Source: Caprella mutica
Lineage: Eukaryota; Arthropoda; Malacostraca; Amphipoda; Caprellidae
Direction of reading: 5' to 3'
DNA length: 64,000 nt
NCBI GenBank assembly: GCA_947561585.1
Contig: CANNZV010000915.1
Span: 124,001-188,000 of the forward strand
The translations under genes and the position numbers were made by a program. Shown here piece by piece: positions 12,271 to 24,600 of the stretch; positions within the stretch are counted from its first letter, which is position 1, and the number at the start of each line of letters is the position of its first letter. The notes below the pieces were generated by a model, which worked only from the letters and a program-made list of their open reading frames with translations, did not search any database and had not been told where the DNA came from.

Positions 12271-12608
12271 TGTTGAAATTTTAGTTAAATGTATTACACA
12301 CTCGTTATATGTTTAATATTAACTTCCTGTTAGACTAGATCAGCTATATTAAATTACCTATTGTTTAAATAACCATGTATTACTTTTATGAGAAACGGAC
12401 GTAAGGTCTAAAGTCTATTAAATTTCCTGCGAGTGTTAAATAACACTGCATGTAGTTTCTGAAGGTAGTCTGTTTTTGCATTACTCAGAGAGAGATGTGA
12501 TTCTCTCATCTCTCTAAATATTCTTCTCTCTGTATAACATATAAACTCTTTAAATAAACTCTATGTCTTAACGTTGTTAACCCACTGTAATTTAACCTAA
12601 TTCTAACA
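12271..12608 (+). repeat. Copia 5' LTR
   Basis: The 338-bp repeat begins TGTTGAAATTTTAG and ends ATTCTAACA. It is directly preceded by GAACA and followed by the primer-binding site. By Copia biology it should hold the promoter and the R/U5 junction. Confidence 0.95.
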
Positions 12609-12622
12609 GGTTATGGGCCCAG
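12609..12622 (+). promoter_or_regulatory. Primer-binding site, initiator-Met tRNA anticodon-arm type
   Basis: GGTTATGGGCCCAG directly follows the LTR. It is complementary to the anticodon arm of animal initiator tRNA-Met, not to a tRNA 3' end. Drosophila copia is known to prime from a cleaved 5' half of this tRNA, so the same internal priming is expected here. The minus-strand copy keeps the site (947-960) with one change. Confidence 0.85.
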
Positions 12623-13112
12623 TGAACGATAAGAGTTTATAAATCAAATTATGTTTAAACAATGAGAAGTCTATTATATAGTAATCAATAGGAACGATGT
12701 ACAGTGAAAAAGTGCTAAACTAAATGAAACATATATGCACGAACGGTAGTGTAAGCATATCGTATTAACGCGCTAATGAGGTCGATTATATTGACTGCTT
12801 GAGCGAAAATGTACTTGTTTTTTATAGTATAATTATTTAGTATTCGTGCGGAAGAGGTGTCAAGAGAGGTCACAAATTACCTCTAAATCTGTGACCTTAT
12901 CCTTTGGTAAACAGCCTTTCAACAAAAGGTTCTTGCGAACTAAGACTTGTGTTGCTGTTCCAATTGAATATTAATAATTATATTCTGTGAAGTTATTCTT
13001 ATGAATTAGAATAATTTTTAAAACATCAATTCAGTTAAACAAGTAAATCAATTTAACTGCTTTGTTTGTTTATGTTTGTTAAGTATTGAATGATAATAAA
13101 TACTTTGAAAAC

Positions 13113-14057
13113 ATGTCTTCAAATAAGTTACAGGGGATTGTTCCCCTAGACGGAAATAATTACCCCACATGGAGGATACAAATGAAGATGTATCTCTTAC
13201 GAGAGAAACTGATGGATTTTGCTGATGGATCTAAACCAGTTCCAATTGATTCAGCTTCAACTGAGGTGAAGAATGCCTATGCTAATAATTATAATAAGGC
13301 TCTGGCAGATATAGTACTATCTATTTCACCGGATCAATTGTACTTAGTTGGACAACCCACGGATCCACACGATGTCTGGACCACCCTTCAAGAAACGTTT
13401 CAGAAAAACACGTGGGCGAACAAATTTCGTCTGAAGAAAAAGCTCTACAATCTAAAATTGAAGTCTCCCGAACTACTCGACTTTCATTTGAAAGAACTAA
13501 CTGAAGTTTTTCAAGAGCTTGCCTTGTTAAATCAAGTGATCAGTGAAGAGGATAAAGTTATTTGTCTCCTTTCATCACTACCAGAACCGTTTGAAGTGCT
13601 TGTCAACGCACTTGAAGCTCAGACAGACATCCCTAACTGGATTACCGTAGCTGACACACTCCGGAGAGAAGCTGAAAAGTTGAGTATTAAATCCAATAAT
13701 GCATTGGCATTATCCAATACTCAGAATGATGCTGTAGTAAATATACAGTCCATCATTTGCCATTTTTGCAAAAAAGTGGGACACCTGAAGAAAGACTGCT
13801 TTAAATTTAAACGGTATTCTAAAACTAACAGAACTCAAAACCAGCCAAATGGTGTAAATGTAAGTTATATAGAACTAAATCACACAATGTATGCTAATGA
13901 TATCGCTCTTTGTAACAAATATGCCGACAGTAATATTTGGATAATAGATTCAGGCTCTTCATCACACATGAGTGGTGATAAAAATTTATGTAAAGATTTT
14001 GCAAATATTAGCAAACCTATCAATGTTAAAGTAGGTAATTACAAGCTATTTCACTAG
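13113..14057 (+). pseudogene. gag: Copia gag and start of protease, ended by a frameshift
   Basis: The first ATG of the frame is at 13113 (MSSNKLQGIVPL). The Copia-type Gag capsid domain spans roughly residues 1-200. A CCHC zinc knuckle (CHFCKKVGHLKKDC) follows, then the aspartic protease active-site region IIDSGSSSHMSG. The frame ends at 14057 in a short out-of-frame tail. Homology resumes in another frame at about 14045, consistent with loss of one nucleotide near 14040. In Copia elements Gag and Pol are one continuous ORF, so this break separates Gag/protease from integrase and polymerase. Confidence 0.92.
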
Positions 14058-16970
14058 GAAATGTTTCTGTTATTGTGAATATACCAGGTGGTGGAATTAG
14101 AACATGTAAAATAAATGATGTACTATATGTGCCAAATCTAGCTTTTAATCTACTATCAGTGTCAAAAATGACAAGTAATAATAAATCTATTATTTTTGAA
14201 AATGATAAATGTAAAATTTTGAACGAAAATAAAGAGTTAATTGCTGAGGCTAACTGTGTTGGTCAACTCTATTATCTAAATACTTTAGTTCATAAAGCTG
14301 CAGTAACGGTTGATCAAAATAAAGTAAACATTCTATGGCACAGAAGGCTCCGTCATATAGGTAAAGATAACTTGACTAAAATGATCCGAACTAAATCAGT
14401 AAATGGTCTGGATAGTAAATTAAAAGCTATAGAAGGCGTGTGTGAACACTGCTGTAATGGGAAAATGCATAAAATACCTTTTTCTACAAGCATTAAGAAA
14501 AATTGTAAACCTCTTGATTTAATCCACACAGATGTCTGTGGGAAAATTACTCCCACTTCCAGGGGTAATAATTCATATTTTCTGACCTTTATTGATCATG
14601 CTACTCGATACTCCTGGATATATGTTATTGCACATAAGAGTGATGTGTTTCAGAAGTTTTTGGAATGGAAAGCTATGGTTGAAAATATTTATGAAAGGAA
14701 AATTAAAACCTTGCAGTCAGATAATGGAGGAGAATATACCTCAAATAAGTTTGAATCATATTTACGAAATGAAGGTATAATTCACCAGAAATCTATTCTT
14801 AAAACTCCTGAACAAAATGGGTTAGCTGAAAGATTTAATAGAACTATTATGGAAAAAGTTAGATGTATGTTATCTGATTCAGGAATTGATAAGGAATTCT
14901 GGGGTGAAGCACTATATACTGCAAATTATCTAAATAATATATGCATTTATTCATTTTTAGTAAATAAAACTCCATATGAAGCTTTAAATCTTAGAAAACC
15001 CAACGTTAGCCATGCAAAAGTTTTTGGATGCACAGGGTATGCACATATTTCTCGAGATGAAAGATCAAAATTAGAAAATAAAGCAACCAAATGTCTGTTT
15101 ATTGGCTATGACACAGTTACTAAAGGGTATAAGATGTATGATGTTGAATCTAAAAGAATCTTCTTTTCCAGGAATGTAACCTTTGATGAATCAATTTCAT
15201 CTAAGATTGAGAGCCCTCAACTGAGTGAGACTCCTACCTCTCCACTGGTGTTCCATTCAGAAGATTCAGAACCTGCTGGGCCTGAGAATCAAACTCCTGA
15301 CGATAATCCTCCAATAATCCTCCCTGAAGCGCAACCTGTACCAGCTATCAGTCCTGATGAGGATCTTAGACGATCGTCTAGAATTCGTAGAGCTCCTATT
15401 AGATATGGTAGTTGGGAGTATGATCAGTTTGAGGAGGAGGAGGGTTTATTAGTCAATGGGAATATCAATATCGAACCTAGGTCGGTATCTGAGGCTCTTA
15501 ATAGCGGTTCTGAATCCTCTAAATGGAAATATGCCATGGAGAGGGAATTAAATGCTTTTGAGAAACATAAAGTTTTTGAACTCGTAAAACCTACCTCAGA
15601 TTCAAACATAATTAAATCTAAATGGGCGTTTAAAAGAAAGAAGGGATCTGACGGTAGAGTGGTTTCATATAAAGCTAGATTAGTCGCTCAGGGTTTTTTA
15701 CAGAGACCTGGAATCGACTATGATGAAATTTTTGCTCCTGTAGTGAGATTTGAATCGGTGCGAACCATGTTATCTTTAGCAGCTAACCAAAAATTATTTG
15801 TACATCACTTGGATGTCAATTCTGCTTTTTTGAATGGGGATCTTAAAGAAAATGTTTATATTAGACAGCCTCCTGGCTATGCTATTCCAGGAAAAGAAGA
15901 TTTAGTATGTAAACTTAATATATCTATGTATGGATTAAAACAATCACCCAAATGTTGGAATGATGCGTTGGATGCATATCTTAAATCCTTAGGATTTATT
16001 CAGTCCTCTTGTGACTCATGTATATATGTTAAATTAATCAATAACTCTCCATGCTTCATTTCTGTGTATGTAGATGATATTATTGTAGCATGTAAGAACT
16101 ATGATGATCTGACTAAAATCAAGATTGATTTAAGTGCTAAATTTGAGATGAAAGACTTTGGAAAATTATCCTATTTCTTAGGCATAAAAGTCGTACAAGA
16201 CGAAAATAAAATAGCCCTAAATCAATCTTCATTTGTCAACGAGTTATTAGATAGATTTGAATTCAATAATTGCAAACCGGTTTCAACCCCTGCTGATGTT
16301 AATTCCCATTTGGAACCAACTACTGATGATTGTGAACTAGTAGATAAAACTAAATATCAGTCAGCTGTAGGTGCCTTACTGTATCTATCTACTAAAACTA
16401 GACCGGACATAACTTATGCAGTTGGAAATGTCTCTAAATTTTGTTCCAATCCAAACACTAAGCACTGGTCTGCAATTAAGAGAATATTTAGATACCTAAA
16501 GGGCACACCTGATCTTGGCATTACATATGGTAATGAAGATTCTGAGTTGATAGGTTATTCTGATGCCGACTGGGCAGGAAACAGAGTTGATAGGAAAAGT
16601 ACTTCTGGCCAATGCTTTATGTTAAATAATTCCATTATTTCTTGGCGCTCTGTGAAACAGTCATGTGTTGCTTTATAAACGGCTGAAGCTGAATATGTTT
16701 CCCTCTCTGGAGCCTCCCAAGAAGCTGTATTTCTAAATAAATTACTATTAAATCTTAAAGTACCAAATAAAAATCCTATAGTTTTGTTTGAGGATAATCA
16801 GTCACCTATTTGTATTGCTAAAAAATGCTAAAAATCATCCTAGATCGAAACACATTGATATTAAATTTCATTACATTAGAGATCTTGTTGCTTCAAACAC
16901 AATTAAACTTGTGTATTGCCCCAGTGAAACTATGCTTGCTGACATATTCACTATAACCGTTGCCTATTGA
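14045..16970 (+). pseudogene. pol: Copia pol: integrase, reverse transcriptase, RNase H (broken)
   Basis: In order there are the end of protease, the pre-integrase H..CxxC zinc motif (about 14335-14480, CEHCCNGKMHK), the DDE integrase core (LTFIDHATRYSW, SDNGGEY, PEQNGLAERFNR), a proline/serine-rich linker and the Copia reverse transcriptase (SKWAFKRKKGSDGR, LVAQGF) with the catalytic SVYVDDII at about 16061-16084. RNase H starts near 16540. A TAA at 16676-16678 replaces a sense codon in the RNase H TAEAEY region, an extra A lies in the run near 16825, and another indel lies near 16955. The copy cannot make full RNase H. Confidence 0.93.
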
Positions 16971-17024
16971 TAGATTTACCAAATTAGTTGAATTAATAGG
17001 CATGAAAAATATATAATGTCGTGT

Positions 17025-17033
17025 GAGGAGGAG
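17025..17033 (+). promoter_or_regulatory. Polypurine tract of Copia
   Basis: GAGGAGGAG directly precedes the 3' LTR. This is the expected primer for plus-strand DNA synthesis. Confidence 0.8.
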
Positions 17034-17371
17034 TGTTGAAATTTTAGTTAAATGTATTACACACTCGTTATATGTTTAATATTAACTTCCTGTTAGACTA
17101 GATCAGCTATATTAAATTACCTATTGTTTAAATAACCATGTATTACTTTTATGAGAAACGGACGTAAGGTCTAAAGTCTATTACATTTCCTGCGAGTGTT
17201 AAATAACACTGCATGTAGTTTCTGAAGGTAGTCTGTTTTTGCATTACTCAGAGAGAGATGTGATTCTCTCATCTCTCTAAATATTCTTCTCTCTGTATAA
17301 CATATAAACTCTTTAAATAAACTCTATGTCTTAACGTTGTTAACCCACTGTAATTTAACCTAATTCTAACA
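17034..17371 (+). repeat. Copia 3' LTR
   Basis: 338 bp, the same as the 5' LTR except for one substitution I can find (17184 C). It is followed by the duplicated target GAACA and then by copy D sequence. Confidence 0.95.
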
Positions 17372-18382
17372 GAACATTGGTTGTTGAACAGGGTTCCTCA
17401 AGTACCGTGAAAATGAGATGGGTAATCAATCAAGTGATTTTTCGATGGTCAGTGCATTTATTGTTATGAATCTATTCTAAACTGCTTATTGTAAATAAGC
17501 ACCGAGGGGTTCCTGAAGCTGTCTTTGGTGAATGGAAGAGAAAGGGTGGCGTGCCTTGGGTCCCAAACTATTGTAATTTGGATCACGTATTGTTTATTTT
17601 ATTTCTGTCATGTTTTAACTCTCCATGCAATTTTAGAGGATAGCGCTAGGATTATGCTCTACAATTACGAGGTCTTAGATTTTGTGTTAGGTAGGCTCGT
17701 AGGCTTCATTTACTATCGCCTCTTCATTTCCCTCTTCCATCCTTGAGTGCAGCCACCGGTGCTTGTGACCATTTTTGTCACATTCCTCGGTAAGTGACAG
17801 CATTCACGGAGTAGCTTTTCAGCATCCATGAGCGTCGTAACTTTGTCCATGGAGCCACTTTCCTTTCTGACTGCTTCTTCCAGTACCTTGTATTTCATTT
17901 CCTTTTGATGTCATTGACATGGACTTTGGTTCCGAAGCAGACGTTAATCCTCTACTAAACGTAAATAATTAAAAGTTGATGGGCTATTTAACATGTTCCA
18001 TTTTAGAGTAGATTCAGTGTTATCAGATGTTTCCACATTTTCGGATACATAAGAAATAAATATAATAATTATCATTATTTAATTCTTACTTAAATTGGTA
18101 TCCATGATACCAGTACGTAAAATACAAGTTTAGTAATAAAAATCAATTCCTAAATAATTTTTCTACGTAAAATGCGGAACCCCATATCCGATAACTTGAG
18201 CTTTCACCTAGTGCCAAAAGCTGCAAATGAGACGATTAAAATTCAGTGATTCACATTATAGATAATTAAACTTAAAGTGGTAATCGGACTCAATAAATCT
18301 ATATTTAATCATTATTTAACTTTTATTTCAATTGGTATCATACCTTCAGTTATTATGTTATGAATTAAATAGTAGTTAAATA

Positions 18383-21093
18383 CCCAACAAACATATGAAT
18401 GTCGATTCGATGCCGTTTGTTGTCGAATTCGTAGCGCTAACGGTGGGTATCGACTTAGCAACCATTTCGACTCATAGTAGATATCGGAATGTCTGTTTCT
18501 AAATGATATCTGAATTTACACTTCGAGTAGAAACACGAACACCAATACATGGTTTTAACAGCATCATCTTGACGTCGACACGTCTGTTTCCAAACGATAT
18601 CTGAATTTATACTTCGACCAGAAGTGCGAAAACATATACGTAGTTTAAAAAAAAATCGTTTCAAATTTGGAAATTCATTTTCTTATCTTCCTGTTTCATA
18701 ATACGTAAAGAAATGTATGAATTATTTCTATTCAATTGGATTGTACCTTTCTATATAACGTACATAGTGCTCCCTTTAAACTATACCCAATAATTAATAC
18801 ACTTATAGGGGACTACGGCAGTTGTAAAGGTACGATCGGGCTTTGGCACGCTATTGCGATTGTACAATGGATCAACGTAAAGTAAGCGATACTGGAACAT
18901 CGGTTGTTGAACAGTGTTCTTCCAGTACCGTGAAAATGAAATGGATAACCAATCAAGTGATTTTTCGATGGCCAGTGCATTTATTGTTATGAATCTATTC
19001 TAAACTGCTTATTGTAAATAAGCCCCGAGTGGTTCCTGAAGCTGTCTTTGGTGAACAGAAGAGAAGCATGGTGGCATTCCTTGAGGCCCTAACTGTTGTA
19101 ATTTGGATTATATATTGTCTATTTTATGTTTATCATGTTTTTAGTGTTTTTAAACCTTCATGCAGTTTTAGAGGATAGCGCTAGGGTTATGCTCTACAAT
19201 TACGTTCGAGGTCTTAGATTTTGTGTTAGGTAGGCTCGTAGACTTCATTTACTATTCCTCTTCATTTCTCTCTTCCATCCTTGAGTGCAGCCACCGGTGC
19301 TTGTGACCATTTTTGTCACATTCCTCGGTAATTGACAGTATTCACGGAGTAGCTTTTCAGCATCCATGAGCGTTGTGACTTTGTCCATGGAGCTACTTTC
19401 CTTTCTGACTGCTTCTTCCAGTCCCTTGTATTTCGTTTCCTTTTGACGTGAGCGACATGGCCTCTGGTTCCGAAGCAGACGTTAAACCTCTACTAAACGT
19501 AAATAATTAAAAATTGATGGGCTATTTAACATGTTTCATTTTAGAGTAAATTCTGTGTTATCATACGGTTCCACATTTTACGAATATGTAAGAAATAAAT
19601 AATAATAATTATCATTATTCAATTCTTACTTAAATTTGCATCCATGATATCAGTACGTAAAATACAAATTTAGAAATAAAAATCATTACATAAATAATTT
19701 TTCCACATAGAATGCGGAACCCCATATCCGATAACTTGAGCTTTCACCCTAGTGCCAAAAGCTGTAAATGAGACGATTGAAATTCAGTGATTCACATTAT
19801 AGATAATTAACCCAAAATGGTTATCGGACTCAATAAATCTATATATAATAATCATCATTTAACTTTTATTTCATTTGGTTTCATACCTTCAGCTATTATA
19901 TTACTAATTAAATAGTAGTTAACTAATAATTATTATATTTTCCTTTATCACGTGTTCGAAAATATAGACCCTATCCTTACTGCTAAAAATATTTCACAGA
20001 GCACAAAATTCCTGTTTGTTCAATGAAACACAATAATTATAAAAATCTAATTATATATTAATTTCTTCTAAGTAGTGGCCTCAAAACATTTTCTTTAATT
20101 TGAACTCAGAAGGAACGAAAATTTTGAGGAGTTACAATTATATAAAAATTTAACCAACTCTTTACTATTTGTAATGAGAATAATTTGTGATTTTGGTTAA
20201 AAAAGCGGTGCTTGCCTGTATTGTTCTATTCACTTTAAAATATCTTTAAGTATCTCCGGGTCGTTTATTATCAAAATTTTTTTTTAGTCTAATACATCCA
20301 CGGTGGCAATGTGACAGAGTTTCAGGCACGAAGACGGAGGGGTCCCACGATCGATACCAGGACACATCACTTCATTTCTTCAATTTACACATAACAATAT
20401 GTAACAAAAATAAAATTGATATGCATCTAATTGTACAGTATGTTATAGCAATGAAGTAAAAGTTTTCAATTTTAATTTATTTATTTATTGGATGCAAGTG
20501 GATATCGTTTCGAAACATATTAGATATATAATTAGGCGTCTGTTCGATGGAGAATCCCTATGCATGTTGGATGTCGTAATTTATCTTTCTATTCAACGCT
20601 GTTAAAACGGTATCGCTTCGATGCCAAATATACTTGATATGATGCGGTTTAGGTTAGTCAAAAATAGATCATAGAAAACAATTCACAACGTAGGTAGCCT
20701 ACCTATAACTTAGATATAATACATTCTAATACAACCAAGTATTAAAGAGTCTGTCGTCAGCCACTGTAACTAGATAGATACTAAGTTTGAAAAAAATGAG
20801 GCTTTTGTAGGTGTACCTAGCTGTAATAAACTAAAATGACGCGCAAATAAAAAAATATTATTCCGGAAAGTCAGTGTGTACTTCAAACTTTATCGTCAGC
20901 AAATAGTTTGACAAACTTTTTGCTGACGATATCCAACATGTTGGAATCACAAAACTGATGAAAAGTTTGACGGTTTGCTGACGCTAGGAAGTTATCGTCA
21001 TTTAGTTTGTCATTAAGTTTGTCACTTCTCTGAAAAATTTGACCGTCTGGACGGGGCTTAAGACATCGAATAGATACATTCATGTTTGCTGGG
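18383..21093 (-). mobile_element. 2.3-kb TIR family, copy E (inverted)
   Basis: It runs from CCCAACAAACATATGAATG at 18383 to CATGTTTGCTGGG at 21093. It is near full length apart from a foreign segment at about 20653-21060, which replaces some 170 bp of family sequence close to the right end. A degenerate copy of the family's 60-codon ORF lies near 19270-19450 on the minus strand. Confidence 0.84.
20653..21060. other. Foreign segment inside copy E, rich in palindromes
   Basis: Sequence absent from copies B and C. It contains a near-perfect palindrome at 20892-20930 (19-bp arms around ATCGTCAGCAAA, one mismatch) and the 12-bp palindrome CCAACATGTTGG near 20933. Repeated TTTGAC/GTTTGTCA motifs follow, and the segment ends GGACGGGGCTTAAG. 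The last part, read on the minus strand (AAGCCCCGTCCAGACGGTC), looks like a transposon terminus, but I see no matching left end. Probably a truncated DNA transposon. Confidence 0.55.
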
Positions 21094-21137
21094 CTGGTAT
21101 GGAAACTATTACTGTACAGACTTACATCTACTTATTA

Positions 21138-21180
21138 TTTATATTTATTGGTAATATTATTTATTACCAATAAATATAAA
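21138..21180. repeat. Perfect 19-bp hairpin
   Basis: The arms at 21138-21156 and 21162-21180 (TTTATATTTATTGGTAATA and its complement) flank a 5-nt loop. It lies between copy E and the V-ATPase promoter region. The following AT-rich stretch contains GATGTGAAACCGACCGATAATT, a motif that recurs near 32300 and, diverged, in the 2.3-kb family. Confidence 0.7.
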
Positions 21181-21531
21181 ATTGAATAATAGTTATTTTA
21201 CTATTAGATATCTCATATATGACCCAAGATGTGAAACCGACCGATAATTAGTAACTTACCCTAACTATTGATAAGTTCGTTCATTCGTTGGTGTTTTACT
21301 ACTTTACTACCTACTTATGTTCTAACTGTCACGTTTTATTATTATTTATTATTTTAATTATTATTTCTTGTTAATTTAATGTTTCACTTTTTTGTAGTTT
21401 TAATTAAGGATTATAAATAAAGAGTATATTATTTGAATCATTAAAATAATTTACCTCTTCATATTTCTCGTCTGCCAATAAATATTATATCATTTCTGAA
21501 GCCGAAGCCAGTCCGTCACATACGGATGATA

Positions 21532-21539
21532 TGACGTCA
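21532..21539. promoter_or_regulatory. CRE/ATF site upstream of the V-ATPase F gene
   Basis: A perfect palindromic TGACGTCA lies 94 bp upstream of the V-ATPase F start codon, in a likely core promoter or 5' UTR. CREB/ATF factors bind this consensus. The same octamer occurs in transposon-derived DNA elsewhere in the window, so function is an inference from position only. Confidence 0.4.
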
Positions 21540-21632
21540 CAGTCATATGATTTCTTTCAGTTTGTTTACATCCTGGGACTTAACTTCGTGAGGGTGAGAG
21601 ATTCAGAGATATTCTACCAAAAAACTGTGAAA

Positions 21633-24600
21633 ATGGCTATAGCTGCTGCCCAGAGTAAATTGATTGCTGTGATTGGAGATGAGGTGAGAAAATTAAGTAT
21701 GTTCTTATAATATAATACCTCTAGTTCTTTCATTATCTTCGCAATTTTGCGGAAGGTTATATTTTCATCGGAATTTATTTTTCATCTTGTTATTCGCTTA
21801 ACTGAAAAAGTGTTCAACCAAATTGCCTGAAATTTGGTGAAACGATTGGTCCATGCCCACGGGTCCATACAATTACCGGAACGGACCATGAATTACCGGA
21901 ACGAAACATGAATTACCGGAACGGACCATGAATTACCGGAACGGAGTTGTTTTATTGATAAATAGTCCTTGGTAAGTCATATAGGTATACATTAGGTCTA
22001 TTTATGTTCCAATTGATATCATATTTTACCATTTTATAGTCATTTCTGTTCGTATATTCGCTACCAAACATCTGCAACATAGTTATAAACTTTACAAGAG
22101 TATATGCTGAAATTCGTTTTCTTTGCATAATCTTTCTAAGAAAATATTTTGAGGGGAAACTAAAGTAATTTTAATATTGGATTCCATATTATAGTTTTAA
22201 TGAGAAGTATTTGGGTTCTATTTTGTGTATCCATTACTAGTATGTGTTGATATTCTATTAATCAGGATTTTTAATTTTATGCAACATATACAAATTTGGT
22301 TCGTTTTTAATCGGGTAGGGTAATCGTGCAGTTCCCGGACACTAAATACATGCCTCACTGTTTTGTATTATTCTCTGAAGTTAACACGCCTAGACATTTT
22401 TTGAAGGTATATAGAGACTATAAAAATGTTAAATTATTTGAATATGAAAGAGGCACACGTGTGCGATCACTAATTTTTCCATAAATAGTAAATGAAATTA
22501 ATAGACTAAAAACCCCATTTTATTGAGTTCTCGGACACATAAACTATTTATTTAGGGATCCCGGACAGTGGAGACATAACCTATACAGATAACCGGACAC
22601 TTATGAAATATCTGTTTTGATTAATCGGACAATAATGATTCCACCTATAATAAACTGTAATGAAAAGACAGAACTGCTGTATTTAATTTGAATTCAGTAG
22701 AACTCCTCTATAGTAAACTTAAACTAGTTTAGTCGCCTATAGAGGATATGAGAGACGAATAGAAAATTGCCCTTTTCATCGCAGATTATACAAAATATTT
22801 CCTTTCTTATTGAAATAAATTGATTATACATGGTTTTTTCATTTCTCAGAACTCTAAAAATCAGGATGGTTCACTACACATGACTTCATTATAGGGGAAT
22901 TGCACTGGTAGAGCGGCATTTTCATAAGATATAACTAATTTTTTATATAGAGATTCATAAAAAACTTATAGTCATATGTGGCAGATTAAACTAAAATGAT
23001 CACTATACAGGATTCTACTATTCAGGATGCGGTTCACTATACAGGAGTTCATTATAGTGGACTCCTAATTCACTGTATATATCCAACGTTATAATTAAAT
23101 ACATTTTTGAAAGTTGAATTGAAACAACAGTATTGGTTTCATTGGTTTATTACAATAAAATAAATCTAGAAACGAACATAATATATTGATGATATATAAC
23201 TTATCTATCTCTTTTTATTAGAAAATTCATGAAATTCATATCTATACCTAGATAACTTCATTAAATATGCTGGATAACAACATATCTATAGTTAAATCAT
23301 AATCTAAATCACCATTAAATGGTTAATCAGTAGTTTTACGCTTTTTCTGCGAGTGTTTGGTTTGTTTATCACACATTTTACATATTAAATTGAAGTTTTG
23401 AATCTCCTCTTCTGTCATTATTTCCACATCGCCAGTTAAACAGCTTCTGTGGAACCAACGAGCGCATTTATTGCATCCAATCCATTTCCTACCTTCATGC
23501 CAGTCCTCATCACCTAAACATCCTTGGCATGTGTTTTCGTAAGACTCCATGTCTATCTCCTCATCAGTTGAAGCAAGGTTTAGGTATCTACTGATAAACG
23601 AGAAGATTTCTTTTTTCGTTTTCTGCTAGCTTTTTCCACTTTCTCTTGTTTCTTTTTCTCCCTCTCTTCTTTCCGTTTCTGTTTGTCTTTCGTTTCTTGC
23701 TCCTTCTTTTCTTGTTTGGCTTTCATCAAGGTAAAATACTCCTTCCCAGAAATAGCAGCTGGCACTTTAGCTTTGAGAATTAAATTCTCGGACAGTTTTA
23801 AGTAATCTTTAAAAGGGGACAAATCATTGGAATCAACATTATTGGACGATAATTGCGAAGACAAAGTTGCAGAAGGTTTAATTACAGGAGAAACGAATGG
23901 TTTAGAAGTCCAATTCTTTCCAGTAAAACCAAAAGATTTACTTCTTGGTTTTGTTTGTACTAATCCAGCTACTGGAGTAGCAAATGAAGGTCCAAATTTT
24001 TGCTTACTAGATCCAGCAACTGACAACTCAGATGATTTTTCAGAAGGGATGATCTGGCGAAATGTGTGTAAACATTGGTCTTGGCAGAATAAGAAGAAGC
24101 AGTCAATGTGATAGCAGTCGATGTAGCAGTTGATAGGGAAATAGAGGATATGGCAGTCACTGGCGAAACAAATAGTTTTTAATTCTAGATGATTCAGATG
24201 ATCGATTATCTAATAGTTGTGTAGAAGATTTATCACCTACAGTCAAAGAAGAGCAAGGTATGTTCAACGGTAAATCATCTAAACATTGGGATACTTCAAA
24301 AACAGAAGAAAATGATACGGAAATAACCGGAGGACCTGATGACATTTCATAAGATCTGGACATAACAACTCTTTTAATTGAAGCATCACACACTTTCGGG
24401 ACATTTACATTTGGTGAATCATTTTCAGTTAGTATGGAGTCGCATGCATCTTCATGCCCATGATTAGTTGCAGAAGATGAATCGGAATCATTCAATAAAT
24501 CAATATTTGTACGTTCCTCTTCAACCAAACTTCTATTTTGGTATTGGACAGTTTCAGTCAGGGAATTTTCTACCTCTCTGCTAACTTCACTTCTGTTGAA

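Larger units (their letters stand above)
12271..17371 (+). mobile_element. Complete Copia-type (Ty1/copia) LTR retrotransposon, 5101 bp
   Basis: It has two 338-bp LTRs (12271-12608, 17034-17371) of TG...CA type and a 5-bp target duplication GAACA (12266-12270, 17372-17376). The primer site is at 12609-12622 and the polypurine tract at 17025-17033. Gag, protease, integrase, reverse transcriptase and RNase H follow in Copia order. I find one LTR-LTR difference (12421 A versus 17184 C), so the insertion is very young. The coding region nevertheless has a frameshift in the protease region, a nonsense codon and at least two indels in the RNase H region, so the copy is not autonomous as read. Confidence 0.97.
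10617..18382 (-). mobile_element. 2.3-kb TIR family, copy D (inverted, truncated, two nested insertions)
   Basis: The inverted terminus CCCAACAAACATATGAATG starts at 10617 and the family sequence runs to 11058. It resumes at 12216 after a hAT-like insert, is split again by Copia (12271-17371), and continues to about 18382. There it is cut off by the terminus of copy E. Sequence after copy E does not continue D, so the remainder of D was lost. Confidence 0.84.

Noticed and set aside
1..17371. The two Copia segments as ends of one larger duplicated block
   Set aside because: They sit at different positions in copies A and D, differ in leader structure and LTR length, and the plus copy has its own target duplication.
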